Assembly (NCBI GenBank): GCA_949987705.1
Contig: OX465283.1
Span: 164,501,850-164,565,849, forward strand
DNA from: Thereva unica
Lineage: Eukaryota; Arthropoda; Insecta; Diptera; Therevidae
Length of the DNA: 64,000 nt
Direction: 5' to 3'
Numbering within the stretch: position 1 is the stretch's first letter; the number at the start of each line of letters is the position of its first letter. Of this stretch, positions 1 through 11,727 are shown piece by piece. The notes beneath the pieces were generated by a model. The model ran no database searches. It worked only from the letters and a program-made list of their open reading frames with translations, and was not told where the DNA came from. Both the position numbers and the translations under genes were made by a program.

Positions 1-89
1 CTTTAACTATATTCCTATTCTTTTCGCTAGCGCCCCACGGTTTTTTACTATGGACAGGTAGGAGGTTTTCATATACTGGATGGAGCAAT

Positions 90-560
90 AAAAACTGCCA
101 TTTTGAATTTGGAAGGACGCCACACAGCTAATATTATTCTACTTGTCGCACCCTTTCATTTGATATCCATACCGAGGGCGGTATAAAGAAAAAGAAAGTC
201 CGCCATTTTGTGCTGGCCGCCATTTTGAATTTGGAAGGACGCCACACAGCTAATATTATTCTACTCGTCGCACCCTTTCATTTGACACCCAGACCGAGGG
301 CGTTGTAAAGAAAAAGAAAATCCGCCATTTTGTACTGGCCGCCATTTTGAATTTGGAAGGATGCCATACAGCTAAACGCATTCTACTTGTCACACTATTT
401 CGTTTGATACCTATACCGAGTAGGTTGTAGAGGAAAATGCAATGCGCCATTTTATGTTGGCCGCCATTTTGAATTTGTAATAACGCCACACAGCTAATAG
501 GATTCTACTTGTCATACCCTTTCGTTTGGCACCCATCACCATGTAAAGAAAAAGCTTATC
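90..560. repeat. Tandem array, about four copies of a ~120-bp unit
   Basis: The phrase GCCATTTTGAATTTGGAAGG recurs near 97, 217, 340 and (changed) 461, so the period is about 120 bp. Each unit also carries CACACAGCTAAT, CATTTGATACC and a TAAAGAAAAAG block. The same unit reappears near 13.3-14.0 kb and 24.8-25.1 kb, so it belongs to a dispersed element and not to a local satellite. Small frames crossing it, such as 256-489 on the minus strand, are repeat-derived and not genes. Confidence 0.8.
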
Positions 561-1556
561 CGCCATTTTGTGCACATTTGTTTTCATACAACAAACAAAA
601 TACAGGTGTAGGTAATATAAAGCATATATAACGAACTAAGACAACTTAAAATTGCTTACTTTTCCTGTCCTGGCTGCTCCTTTTTTTGTTCTTTTCTCCT
701 TCCATTTCTTTTTCTGCGTTGTCGGCTCGATATCCTCTTGTTTTTTTCAATTTAACAACAATGGCTTCCCACCTTTCACTCAGTTTTTTAAACGTCATCT
801 CAGTTTCGTTAATTTTTTTCGTCTAGTTTGAGTTCGTTCGTTGTTTTCGTTTAGTTCTAGCTTCGTCCGTTGCGTTGTGCAGTGTTTGTGCGTTATTTTC
901 GTTTAGTTTTTTTGGACTCGTCCGTTACGTTTTAGTCTCGTTTCCAAACAACGGTAAACTTGAAAACAGCTGATACATCACTTGACAGTCAGCTGATCTT
1001 AGACAAAACTACAGACTGCATTATTTTTCTAAAAGATAATTTACTAAAGTCTCAACTTATTTAAGCCACATACAGGGTACAAAGCATATTTCTATCGTAT
1101 CTTGTCATCAACTGAACAAGTGACCTCCCCCCGACTTGGCACAAGAAAGCTCCTAATGCCCCGACATCACCCACAGGATTAAACTGTCACAAGGAGAAGC
1201 CGTTTCAGTTAACTTTCCCATCACGTAAAACAAACTTGATTTTGGCAGAGTATCAAAATTCCAAACCATTTACCAAAAAGCCCCGTCGATAATATTAATC
1301 ATGCATAAAAACACTCTGAATATGGGGAATGACACAGAGCCGGAGCAGAAAGGCCTTCTCTCTCCTGCATATGTCGATAAGTCGATAAAGGAGTGCATAA
1401 CTCTCGTTCTTACGGCGCTGCTGTAGCCTTTTATCTTTTTTTCCAGATAGGGAAGGGGGAATGTTGTTAAACTTTTCAAATGCACGAAATGAACGGCCGA
1501 GAAGTTATCAACATTTTTTTTTTGTTTATTAATAATATTTAAATTTATTATTTCAG
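561..1556. other. Non-coding, probably intron of the + strand gene
   Basis: No credible frame. The tail carries a T-rich stretch followed by TTATTTCAG at 1548-1556, a good 3' splice site for the exon that follows. Confidence 0.5.
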
Positions 1557-1744
1557 GGCAAGATGGCGTGAGAATCGTACTATTTTTAACACACCAAATC
1601 CACGGTTAATGAACGTGTCCTTGTTGCGTGATAGCAAGCTCCTGCACGGCCAAGAACGCCGCGGCTCAAGGATGTCGGTTAGGGCTCCATCCCGGCAGCC
1701 GAGTATGGCATCGCTGCGTCCGCACTCCCCTAACCCGTCGTTAG
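1557..1744 (+). CDS. Internal exon of an unidentified gene (basic, Ser/Arg-rich tail segment)
   Basis: The exon is bounded by TTATTTCAG and by a GTAAGA donor. Its first base closes a split codon, then 62 codons are open (1558-1743), and the last G is phase 1. The peptide begins ARWRENRTIFNTPNPRL and continues through RRGSRMSVRAPSRQPSMAS to SPNPSL. This is a hydrophilic, basic, Ser-rich sequence like the cytoplasmic tail of a membrane or signalling protein. I do not recognise the gene. Upstream exons lie outside the window. The phase-1 donor fits both candidate last exons at 8607 and 11504, which is the main reason to trust it. If translation reads through the donor, the frame continues to a stop at about 1860, which would be a third possible end. 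No Pfam-type domain is visible in the exon. Confidence 0.6.
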
Positions 1745-1973
1745 GTAAGACAGGTTTGTATTCTCCACCTGCACAATATTATACAATATTTTTTATACAA
1801 GGATTTATTTATTTATTTTGGGTTTTTCGCCTTTGTTTTTTTAGACCATTTATTATATAATTTCACTTGTGTTGGTTCTTTATTTTCTCTAAGTGAGGGG
1901 AATTTCCGCGTGATTAATGGCAGGACAACCAGTAACAAGGTAAAAGAGTGAAGTGAATGGCTTTTTCGTTTAA

Positions 1974-2372
1974 TGCTGTAAACATGCTAAGGGCGACCGA
2001 CGAATCGCTTTGCTCAGCGACTGTCAAAAACGAATAGAAGACACCGCTTTTGTATGAAGCTGCACAATCTGCAGACCACTGCGATAACTACGCCGTCGAG
2101 CTCGGCGACCGAATCAATCTAAGTTCTATTTCGTAGCCGTCGCCTGTCAAAGTTGCATGTGCGCTGTGGCATGGCGTTGTGTTGCTATTCTCGTGTGCTC
2201 TAGTGTGCTTGTGCAGCATACTCGGTTGTGCAAGATGATTATTCCGGTGTGTGTTTTTTAATAATTTGTGTCGTCATCGCTCTTAGCGTGTGCTCACAAA
2301 AAATTTCGTCGGACCATTCGCCGTGGCCGAGGAAAATAGTTTCGCCGCGTCGCCCTTAGCATGTTTACAGCA
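1974..2372. mobile_element. MITE, PIF/Harbinger-type (TAA target duplication)
   Basis: Terminal inverted repeats of about 24 bp start TGCTGTAAACATGCTAAGGG at the left and end with the complement, CCCTTAGCATGTTTACAGCA. TAA directly flanks both ends (1971-1973 and 2373-2375). No coding capacity is seen. It lies in the intron between exon 1557-1744 and exon 8607. Confidence 0.75.
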
Positions 2373-2375
2373 TAA

Positions 2376-4378
2376 GAAAACCGTTTCTGTAGTTTCTCAG
2401 TAAATTAAATAAACAAACGAACGAACTCGTCGCAGGCATGCTTTCAGGGAATGTAATTGGCTTTAATTGAGTCAAACTACGCGCGTACCTTTTCCTTGCA
2501 AGCCAGCCAGCTAACCCCCATCGTGTAATCCTTTTCGGCGCGGGATTTTCCATAGATTTCAGCTTGAGTCATATAATTAAGGTGTACGTCTGAAACAGAA
2601 ACCAAAACAATGATAAGATGAAAGATAACAGCCGCCTTTAGAAAGCGCGCGGTAATTAATTTATTCAAAACGAACTTCTGACAAGCAGAGAGCAGCACAA
2701 GCTGCAAAAGTTAAAGCTAATTTGTTTACCATGGAACTCGCGGCCAGATTTCGCAGATCAGCAGAGAATAATTAATTTCGTGTTCCTGTTGTGTTCCCTT
2801 CAGGTTATTGTTTGGCTGCCAGACTTAATATAATGATTTATGCCAAACAATTTCTGTGCGCCATTTTCCAATTGTTAACGACTCCGAGATTCCCCGTTAG
2901 AACTGTCATATTTAAGTGAAAAGGAAAACTACTTACTCATCATAATGTGCAAGCTTCACAAAAGTTGTGAGGTTTGTGTTAGCAGATAAACATTGATCAA
3001 AGTGTATTTTTGTAACATTTTTCCTGTTGAAAGACAATAAAACGAAATCAATATTCCGGGCGTATGCAGATTAGACAAGTCAAATGACATTAATCTACTT
3101 CTGATGGTTATAAGGATGGCGCTATTGTGACGGAAAATGACGACTCGTCTGTGTGCTTTTATTTGGGCCTTTATCTGGCAATCGCAGCTGTCAGTTTATC
3201 CAAATGACAACTGTACTAAATTGAATTAATCGTTTCATCTTAGCTTATAGGTATATAGACTATATGGAAAATGTGAATCCAGACTCCCTCCTTAGGGATT
3301 TTGGTCCCGGACGCCATTGCTTGTCTACTAGGTTTTATGGTTTTTAAAATTAGATATATAAATAAAGGTTATTCTTCAGAAGATGACTGCGATGTTACAA
3401 AAAGTCACGAAGAAGGAAATCACGACATAGATCTATTACATCACTCAATAAGTTCGTCGGATGACTTACAGGTGGTGCCTCTATAAGCAATTACAGTGGT
3501 TTTTTAGTCACACTCCTTTCCAAGCAAAGAAAAATCTGATTTCGTGTGTTGATACAGCATTTCTTTTTAATAGGAAAAATACCGGTCAAGTAAAGCTGGC
3601 TTACTGCTTTTAAACACGTCCACACAAACGCCGAGTTCCAGATAAAAAGAGTGCACAAAATCGTTCTGGAAGACCGTAAAGTGAAGTTCACTATTTTGCA
3701 TGAACATTTGTCCATAACAAAACTCTCTTTGAAGTGGCTACGGGGTTTGCGCACTGTTGACCAAAAACAACGACGTGTTGATAATTTTGAGCGCTGTTCT
3801 GAGCTGTTAATAAAAAAGGATTTTGCATGCGATGTGACAATAGACGAAACATGAATCCATCACTACACTCCAGGGTCAATTCGGCAGTCAGCTGAGTGGA
3901 CAGCAACTGTAGAAAGCAGTCAAAAGTGACCAAAAAGTGCGTCGGTATTTCTCGGTTCGACTATTTTAAAAAGAAAAAAAGGTTCAATAGTGAATATTAC
4001 ATATGTAGCTAAGGGCGAAATCGCGAAACACGGCCCAAATGAAGAAGAAAAAAGACAATGCATTGTGCGACAAGTTGATTGCATTGCAAATTCGCCCGAA
4101 TTGTACTCCGAATTGCTTCCAGATCCATCGACTTCTCCCCTCGTCCTTTTCTCAAGTCTCAAAAAGTGCTCATCGAAAAGAAATATTACTCCAATTAGGA
4201 CGTATCACCGAAACTGAAACTTTTGGTTTTATGTACATAGCTTCACATCGTATATTTGTTTATATCTTTGCGTCAAATCTTGCGACAGCTTTTTCAATTA
4301 CCGATTCTTATGAAACTTTGTACACACATTGTGAGTTACCGTGACAATGCAATCTGAGAATTTTGTAAAAAAAAAATA
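2376..4378. other. Intron/intergenic, no gene seen
   Basis: Only short random frames are present (for example 3301-3486 + and 3491-3754 -), without motifs or splice context. A cluster of overlapping 60-100 codon frames at 3.6-4.3 kb lies on both strands; none has a recognisable sequence. Confidence 0.4.
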
Positions 4379-4708
4379 GGGGGCCTCGGTAGCCTAGGGA
4401 GTAAGGCGTCTGGCTACTATCCCAGAGGTCCCGGGTTCGAATCCCGGCCAGCCCCACGGTCCTTCGCCTTTTCCACCTTCCCGCCTACATAACTTTCCTT
4501 CTTTCTTCTTCCCTCTTTACATTCCTGATTCCTTCTGTCATAGCCTTCCTTAGCCCTTCCCCGCTTCACCAAAAGCGCATGTCATCGGTTGGTTGATGAG
4601 ATTCAACTCGTTTCAGGAGGCATAACACTCCAGCGAGTTGTTTCTCGATGCCCCGATGACAAAGTCGCCAGTAATGGTTGGGAGTAGGTGGACTGCAAAA
4701 AAAAAAAA
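4379..4708 (+). mobile_element. tRNA-derived SINE
   Basis: The head at 4379-4455 is tRNA-like: a box A-like segment TAGCCTAGGGAGTAAGGCG, an anticodon-like hairpin TCTGG/CCAGA, a perfect T-arm CCGGG-TTCGAAT-CCCGG holding box B GGTTCGAATCC, and CCCC pairing with the 5' GGGG. The acceptor stem pairs poorly and no intact anticodon loop is evident, so it is not a functional tRNA gene. A pyrimidine-rich body follows, ending in a 13-base A run (4696-4708). A second, longer A run (4841-4862) could instead be the true tail. Confidence 0.6.
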
Positions 4709-5843
4709 ATATCGCTGGTAGGTTGTGACAGTTCCTTTCTTCCCCGACTAGAGCTGCTGTTCGACATTGCACTCTATATGAAGAAAATAGATTGTCGACA
4801 CAGTATAAAGGGCGTTTCCTGTGACTCTAGTCTTTCACATAAAAAAAAAAAAAAAAAAAAAAGATGGCGGACGAACTTCGCTTGACGATTCCAATGAAAA
4901 ACGGTATCAGGGGGTTTTTATAAGCAAAATTTGAAAATTCAAAATTACGGCGCCAATATGACGGTACGATTTCGCCAATTACAATTCGATTTCACTAAAA
5001 ATCGCTATTTGGGCTTTGGGGGTGTTTAAGGTTGAAAATCAGCATCCATGACCCTATTCGAATTTGCAATGTTATTCGAGCCACACTACGCCAAGCCAGA
5101 AGCTTACTATTAAGGCTTGCGCACATTATGGCGGGTCAACCCGCACGACATCGGATAACAAAAATTATCCTACATCACTTTCGTACATTTTATATTAACT
5201 ATCGCAGCGCACTGACGGATCGCTTCCTAGCAATATTTTTGCGGCGATGTTGTGTTGCGATGCGGCCCGCCTCAGTGTGTTTTGGAAGGCGCAGTTAACG
5301 GACGTTGTTGCTTGTGATTTTACTTTAACTATCGACTCGATGTTCAACAACAGAAACTTAGGTAACGGCTGACTGATTCAATTATTGTCTTGACGCACTC
5401 CCTATGTGCTTTGGCGCAATTTTGCAATGTGACGCACTGCGTCCAGGAAACTTCTCCTGCAATAAAGCCAAAACAGGTCGTATTGTGTGGCATGTGGCGC
5501 CGTCAAACTAGATATAGCTTAGATTAAGACTTACAAGTTTGAGATAAAAAAAGTGATTGATCAAGGAGCTATAGCGCTGAGAATTGACGGTAACGGTGAC
5601 ACCATCGTCATTTTCGAAGAAAAACAGCCTAATGACACCTCTCGACCACAATTCACACCAAACAATCACTTTTGCGGATTCCGCAGATTTCCGCAGTCAC
5701 GGCAATTCTGCTTATTGTGCGCCCCGAGTAATCGACAAATTCGGTTCTTCGTCAACATTCTCACTCAAAGCGGCAATGTTTTCGGTCGAACGGGCAAAAC
5801 GATGATTCACAGGCCTTACAACATCGGAAACCGATCCAGTTTC
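4709..5843. other. No gene recognised
   Basis: It contains a 22-base A run (4841-4862) followed by GATGGCGGACG, then ordinary mixed sequence. The open frames at 5032-5298 and 5553-5846 show no domain and no splice signals that would link them. Confidence 0.4.
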
Positions 5844-5846
5844 TAA

Positions 5847-6800
5847 GGGTGAAGACACAAAGAAAGCAGGTACCTGTTTTCAGATTTCCTGCTCGCGGAT
5901 GCCTGCGTTGATCGGCGCTGATCTGCGCCGGTTCATGGCCTTAACAAACGCATGTAAAAGCAGGCAAAATTACCAGCCACCATGTCTAGCTCATCAGATG
6001 ATGAATTATTTCTTTTTGAAAGTTCGGCCTTAAAATTAGAAAATAAAATTACAAGTATCCATGCTATAAATGAGTCGCTCAGAGGCCAATGCGGTTAAGT
6101 CCATTTTTGATACTTCCAGATTTTTGCAAATTTTAATGCAATAAATGGGTTTCTTCATTGTTATTAAAGGATTCACTTGTTACTACTTTTTTTCAGTGTC
6201 AAGTAGTAACAAGTGAATCCTTAATTAACAATGAAGAATACCATTTATTGCATTTAATTTTGCAAAAATCTGGAAATATCAAAAAATGGACTTAACCGCA
6301 TTGGCTTCTGAGTGACTCAAATAAGGATCGAAAACTACATGGCGAATATCATCATTTGTTTATACAGCTAAAGAAAGACAAAGATAATTTTTCCAATATA
6401 CCACTTTCAATTATATACTAAATAAAGTAGAATGCCGTTTAATCAGAACGTGGTGTAATTGGCATCGCCAGCCTATTTTACCAGAAGAGAGACTTGTTTT
6501 GACTATTGCTATGCAATTTAGTTTTTTATCCCATATGGGAGTTTTCACGAACACTGCGGAAATTAAAGTTTCGATGTCCATAATCTTTGGTTCCTGTAGC
6601 CTGACTGAACCTGCGCGAAAAGAATTCTAGATTCATTCCGGTAAACTTGTCGGCGCCGGCAGCCCGCACCGATAAGCGCGTTCCTGCTTTTATTATGCAC
6701 ATACTCATTCAATTGCATGGAAACATTCTTTGTGCCGATCATCGCCGGTAGGCGCTGGTAATAGGAAAGCAGGCAACCTGCTTTCTTTGTGTCTTCACCC
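5847..6800 (+). mobile_element. Deletion derivative of a PIF/Harbinger transposon
   Basis: The ends are inverted repeats of 24 bp starting GGGTGAAGACACAAAGAAAG, flanked on both sides by the 3-bp duplication TAA (5844-5846 and 6801-6803). Inside are pieces of a Harbinger-like transposase on the plus strand: MSSSSDDELFLFE starting at about 5981, then after the palindrome DRKLHGEYHHLFIQLKKD at about 6327-6385, and QPILPEERLVLTIA near 6470. The GEYHHL..L..D and PEERL phrases are typical of the family's N-terminal half. The DDE catalytic core is missing and the reading frame is broken, so it cannot move by itself. Confidence 0.75.
6072..6318. repeat. Near-perfect 247-bp palindrome inside the Harbinger remnant
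   Basis: Left arm from GAGTCGCTCAGAGGCCAATG to TTCACTTGTTACTACTT, and right arm the same in reverse complement, about 120 bp each with a handful of mismatches and only a few bases between them. It interrupts the transposase-like frame (the frame runs into a stop shortly after entering the left arm), so it arose by insertion or by fold-back duplication after the element landed. Confidence 0.8.
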
Positions 6801-7244
6801 TAAAAGTTTCCGCTTTGTGTTGGTTATTACTTGCTGGGTAGACCGATTATGACCACCATGTGGCCACTGCAAATTCACCATTTTGATAAAACAGTTTAAC
6901 AATTTTAACGCGGTGTTCGATGGTCAAACGATCCAGCACTTTTGACAGTAGCAAAGCATACTTTCCAAAACACGAAATGGATAACCCTATATGTATCCTA
7001 TCGAGTATGTTCTAAGACTACCTTGCAATAGTTGTAAGAATACGCATGTCCATCTTAATGTTAGACTTTCACCTTAAATAATAATGAACGTTATTTAAGA
7101 GCTTCGGCACACGGTAATCAAAATATAACGAAAACCCGTAATTTATGACAAACGCTTTTAGGGGTGAAAGATGAAAGTAGTGACAATAGTGAATAGTGTC
7201 AGAGAATTTTTTAATTTGGAAGCAAGTAGATTTTTGATTAATTA

Positions 7245-7605
7245 TCCCAGGTTCAACTTGGGTTCAACCCAGTCATAAATGGATGTCCATTAAAAGCTGA
7301 GTCCACTGAACCCAACTCAGCTTTCCTACCTGAATGGAGTTGATATTTCGCCCCATATACGCGGGTTGAGTTGAAATTGGGTTGAAGTGACATTTGTTTT
7401 GTTTGTTTACCATCCGTGATGTCACTTTCGGTCTACAAATGAGAATTTCACGCAAATATTTGAGTTTATGTTTTGATATCAATTCAACTCTATTTCAACC
7501 CAAAGTGAACTCAACTGATCTCTCCAAAGTGAACTCTCATCATATACGGTGGTCGAAATTTCAACTCAACCTCGGCTCAACTTTTCAACCTAGTCATAAA
7601 CGGGG
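7245..7605. mobile_element. MITE related to the copy at 36468-36686
   Basis: The right end is CCTAGTCATAAACGGGG followed by TA. The interior shares long stretches with the 36.5-kb copy, for example TTTGATATCA followed by TTCAACTCTATTTCAACCCA, and ATCATATACGGTGGTCGAA. The left end is altered (CCCAGGTTCAACTTGGG) and lacks the clean CCCCGTTTATGAC terminus, so this copy is older or rearranged. Confidence 0.65.
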
Positions 7606-7621
7606 TATCAAAATTAGCTGA

Positions 7622-8606
7622 TATCTTAAGATTCTGGAAAAACGCCTAAAAGCGGGCCTTTTACAATAATATATTGATAAACAGATGGCACTCTTTTGAG
7701 ATTTTGTAATCGATTAACTAAAATTTGCCGAATCGATTTTCTTAATTGTAATTTATTTGTAATTAATGCTGAAATTTCGTCATGAATACGTGCGTGTGCC
7801 GTGGATATACGTTATTGCTGTATTTTTCCGCAATTGAAATTCAGAAACAGTCTGCACATGTGCAAGGAATCTTAAAGGGTGACTTAGTTACCATGTTACT
7901 GATTCAATTAAAATTCCTATTTTCAAAGAATTTCGACAAAACGCAAATTCATTTATATCCGAAAATGTTGTTAATCACAATTGGGTTTTTTTTTGGTAGT
8001 CATCAGCTTTATTTCGCACCTATCAAAATTTATACACGAATTTGTCTGCATTTATTAATGATGAAATTAAATATTTATGCCAAAAGAACCTTCGTGTCCG
8101 AAATACAAAATTTTATTCATGCAATGCTAATTTCAAGCACTTGTGATTTAGGTTTTAGCTTACCAGTAGGTGACTTCACAGTCTCCTAAACATGAAAAAG
8201 GAAAAGTAAATTTAAAATAAGATCCAAAGATAGCAGGATCTCAATTTGAACTTTGACTGCCAACTAATCCAAAATGGAGTAAGACTTGTTGAGGATATCT
8301 TGTATTTTCCTGTAAATTAGGTTTGGTCTGAATAAACAAATCTACATACTTCCCTGGTATGCTTTTAAAATTTTTATGCTTTTATTCGTGTGCTCAAATT
8401 TGTCTCCTTCAACGGGGATAACCTTAGAATTCCAGCTACAAAAGGAATTATTAATATTTTTTAAAGCGAAACCAATTTATTATTTTTTATTTAAATTTCA
8501 CATTTAAAAATTGTTTTCTTACTTTTGTAATAAAAAAAGAACAAAAAAAGATGTTATAAAATTCCAAAAAAATCAAAAAATTCACTTAAACCAAAAACTC
8601 TTATAG
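7622..8606. other. Intron sequence, no gene supported
   Basis: A 135-codon frame at 7782-8189 is open but A/T rich, has no recognisable motif and no good splice or promoter context. It most likely opens by chance. Confidence 0.4.
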
Positions 8607-8758
8607 GTAACGAACGTAGAATGACACGATCGAAAAGTAACACAAGATCTAGTGATTCTAAATCCAGTGAATTGTCAAATACAAAATTAATAGATAATAA
8701 TCCGAGTACATCCGGTGCTCCAACCGCATCGAATCACGTTAAAACAAATAAATTTTGA
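8607..8758 (+). CDS. Alternative last exon 1 of the unidentified + strand gene
   Basis: TTATAG at 8601-8606 is the acceptor. The first two bases complete a Gly codon with the phase-1 donor at 1744, then 49 codons run to TGA at 8756-8758. The joined C-terminus reads SLG-NERRMTRSKSNTRSS and ends HVKTNKF. It is rich in Ser, Asn, Thr and Arg like the exon before it, and its codons are more balanced than the A/T-rich surroundings. I infer that it is an alternative to the exon at 11504, because both fit the same donor phase and both carry a stop. No domain is visible. Transcript evidence is needed to know which form dominates. Confidence 0.55.
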
Positions 8759-11503
8759 AATAACGAAACTAACTAATTACAAAATACAATTAACAAAAAG
8801 GTATTCCGAGAAAAATAACTTAAAATGGATTTTGTTTTGTTTTTATTGATTTTTGAGAGCCTTCAAGACCATTTATAGAAAACAAAATTAATTAATTAAA
8901 TCATTACTGAATTGTTTGATGATTAACTATAAATAGACACGTTTCATATACGTCCAAAGTAGTGAGGACGATAATATTGTTTTGTTTTAATTTTGTTTAG
9001 TTTTTTTGGTTTTTTGTTGTTAAAATCTAGAGATTTGTTTCTTTTGTGCAATCGGGCTTTCATGTACAAAACAAAATTTTATGTAGAATCGTGAAACTAT
9101 CTAGATAATGGAGCAGCAATTGAATTTTGTTTGTGTTTTTGCCTTATTTGTTGATTTTTTTTAAATTTAAGAGGTATCTAACCTAGTTTAAAATTGATGA
9201 CCAACATCAACTACAAATAAACCAATTTGTCGTCTATATAGCTGTGTTTATAAAGCGATCATATTTCTCTAATAAATAAAGTGCCTTAAAATCGTACGTA
9301 AATCGAAATTTAAAGGTATATCATTCATTGATTTCAGTAGGTATGGGTGCACTTGAGCCTGGGAAGAAAAAGCGGGTAAAGCGATTGCGACCAAGGTCAA
9401 TTGAGGTCAACATTGTAAGCGTTGTTAAAATTCATCGAAGCTGAACAACCTTTAAACAAGAGCGGCGAATTAATTTATATTCGTATTATTGTTCCCCCGT
9501 TTGCCTACATTAAAGTCGAGTCGTGTTTCGTGACAAGTCATTTAAGTTGAAGAAAGTGACTTGTCAATCGAATTACGACTTTCAGCACAGGGGCCTAGAG
9601 TGGAAATGCTAAGTTGAGTTAAGGCTCTTGTACTGAAAGTATTGATTCGAGGAAACGTTACTTTCGTCAAATTAAAGCGACTTGTCACGAAACACGACTT
9701 GACTTTCAGCACAGGGGTCATAGGCTCGTCGTAAGACCTCATTGATTGCATGACAATATAGCGTGCTCCTCTGAATGAAAGACAGTAGACTAAGCATAAC
9801 CAGAGTCTTTCGCCTCATTTGCCATACCATACCCATACCAATGTCTGTCTAGTGGGCCGCAGTGAACCATACGAGCCCACGCTGTGATATTCTAAGGAAA
9901 ATTGAGGATTGACTTTCTTGTATGTTAAAAAAAGGAGCCTACACATTTCAGCTTATGACATCTCTTCCATAATACTTAGACGGCTTTAGACGGTTTAAAC
10001 TTTTCAATCTCTCATTGGATCCGATTGTACAGTGTTTGCGTGAGATACTGGGTCCAAATTGACTGCGTCAACATCAATCACTTCCGCCTTTTGATCGCCA
10101 ATAGCAGGGACCATTGTCATTGAGCTACAGGACAAGTACCTGACCACCATTTCGATGAATGTGGGGTCAAAATTGGCTTTCGACAAAATTCAGCTCTTTT
10201 GGAACAAGCCACGTTCGTAGACCAATGTCTTGTTGCTAGTTATGATGCGTTCAATTAATGTGGGACGAGAATTCGTGTGATCTAGCAAAATCTACGACCT
10301 TTATCAGCTTTTGACGAACTTTCCTTGGCGATTTAGCCGTCTTTTATTTTGGCCGACGCAATGAACCCTGACCCGGCACGGCCCTGGCTGAAAGTAAACC
10401 CAACAGTCGTGCACATCCTCGTCTGCAGGCCTTGATCTGCTGCAAATAAACGTGGCCCCTAGCTTCCATTTCGGGCCAAAAAAAAATCAGTTAACACCGT
10501 TCAGTATAGCAAGCCATTTAGTATAACGACATTTCGAAAAGAACCGCACCAAACTGTCACTTGTCGTACTTGGAGAGGCTATTCGATTATTTCTCTTAGG
10601 CTTTCGGAGCACCAGATGCGACAGTTTTACTTATATATGTACCCTGGCAGATGAAAATTAAATTTATTAATTAAAGTCATCATACCTGTGCAATAGGTCC
10701 CTTGATGATGGTCACAAGCAGTTTACGAACCATTTCCATGATATTTTCACCATTTTTGTAGTGAATTTTTACTATTTTAACGTGTTTATTAGTCTGTATC
10801 GATCCATATCTGAAAACGTTCTAGTTTTTACTTGTCAAATGTCATCGATATGGCAGTTCTATTTTGACAGTTCAAAAATTACGGGAAATTTAAAATTGCG
10901 CCTCTTGTTGAAAGACCCGATTGAAAGGATACTTCTTGAAATATAGTATGTATATATTCCACTTCATAACATATTAAAAAAAACTAGAATTAAATCATAT
11001 TAATAATAATAAATTCAATTGCTGACAAAAAAATTACTCTTTTTTTTATATAGGAACTCTGTAATAATTTTTTATAAATCTACAAGTAAACATCTATCCC
11101 ATAAAATAATAGTAGCGATTTTTAGAGAGTGTTTCGCCAATCTTATTTTTTTCGGAATCTCTCCATTCTATTGTATAAATATTTCAACAAACTAGATAAA
11201 AAAAAACATTATAAATAAAAAAAAATATTAAATTAATTAAACAATATTAATTTGTAGAATTTGTTTTTTTGTTCTGTTAATACAAAAATAAACAAAATTT
11301 TCATTTGAGTTTTTTTTTTACAAAAAAAATATAGTTTTTCCAAAATTTTACTGCACCAAAAATTGCGTAGAATGTAGAATGTAGTGATAATAAAAAAAAA
11401 GAGCTTAAAAATTAATATTTATAAATATAATTAATAATATATATCTTTCTTTATTTATTTTTCTGGGATAACGCAAATATAATAAAATAACGAAACAAAA
11501 AAG
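8759..11503. other. Intron or 3' UTR between the two alternative last exons
   Basis: No credible gene. From 8759 to 9350 the sequence is A/T rich with many short repeats, consistent with a 3' UTR of the 8607 exon. It holds one MITE remnant (9513-9719). From 11.0 to 11.5 kb it is very A/T rich up to the next acceptor. Confidence 0.45.
9513..9719. mobile_element. MITE fragment, same family as 25163-25385
   Basis: Begins GTCGAGTCGTGTTTCGTGAC and ends CGACTTGACTTTCAGCACAG. Shared internal phrases with the 25.2-kb copy include AGTTGAAGAAAGTGAC, AATCGAATTACGA and GGCCTAGAGTGGAA. The left terminus (GGCCCCTGTGCTGAA in the other copy) is missing here. Confidence 0.65.
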
Positions 11504-11727
11504 GATCACGTCCAGGCTCCCGTAATAGTAGCACTAATGGATCTGGCACGTCGCTCCGGTCAAATCGTAGCAATAATGTACCAACAGTACCATCGCAACA
11601 CAATCACGAACGAAAGAATTCCAATCAAATCAATCAGAATCCAGCACAGCAGCCATTAATGACCAACATTACTTCGAATCCTGTTGCTGAAAGCGTTACC
11701 GTTGAAATAATTGAACCAAAATCGTAA
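11504..11727 (+). CDS. Alternative last exon 2 of the unidentified + strand gene
   Basis: The splice acceptor is AAAAAAG, with a weak pyrimidine tract further upstream. The first two bases complete a Gly codon in the phase left by the donor at 1744. Then 73 codons run to TAA at 11725-11727. The joined sequence reads SPNPSLG-SRPGSRNSSTNGSG and the C-terminus is VAESVTVEIIEPKS. The SRPGSR motif continues the style of the upstream exon, which supports the join. This island of normal codon use stands out within DNA that is otherwise almost only A and T. Product unknown. A cytoplasmic tail of a neuronal membrane or signalling protein is my guess from composition only. Confidence 0.6.

Noticed and set aside
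90..560. CRISPR-like array
   Set aside because: The ~120-bp units are near-continuous tandem copies without conserved short repeat/unique spacer structure, and the DNA is eukaryotic.
4379..4455. Functional tRNA gene
   Set aside because: Acceptor stem pairs badly and no proper 7-base anticodon loop; a pyrimidine-rich body and A tail follow, as in a SINE.
7782..8189. 135-codon plus frame as a gene
   Set aside because: A/T-rich, no motif, no splice or homologue visible in the window; lies inside an intron.
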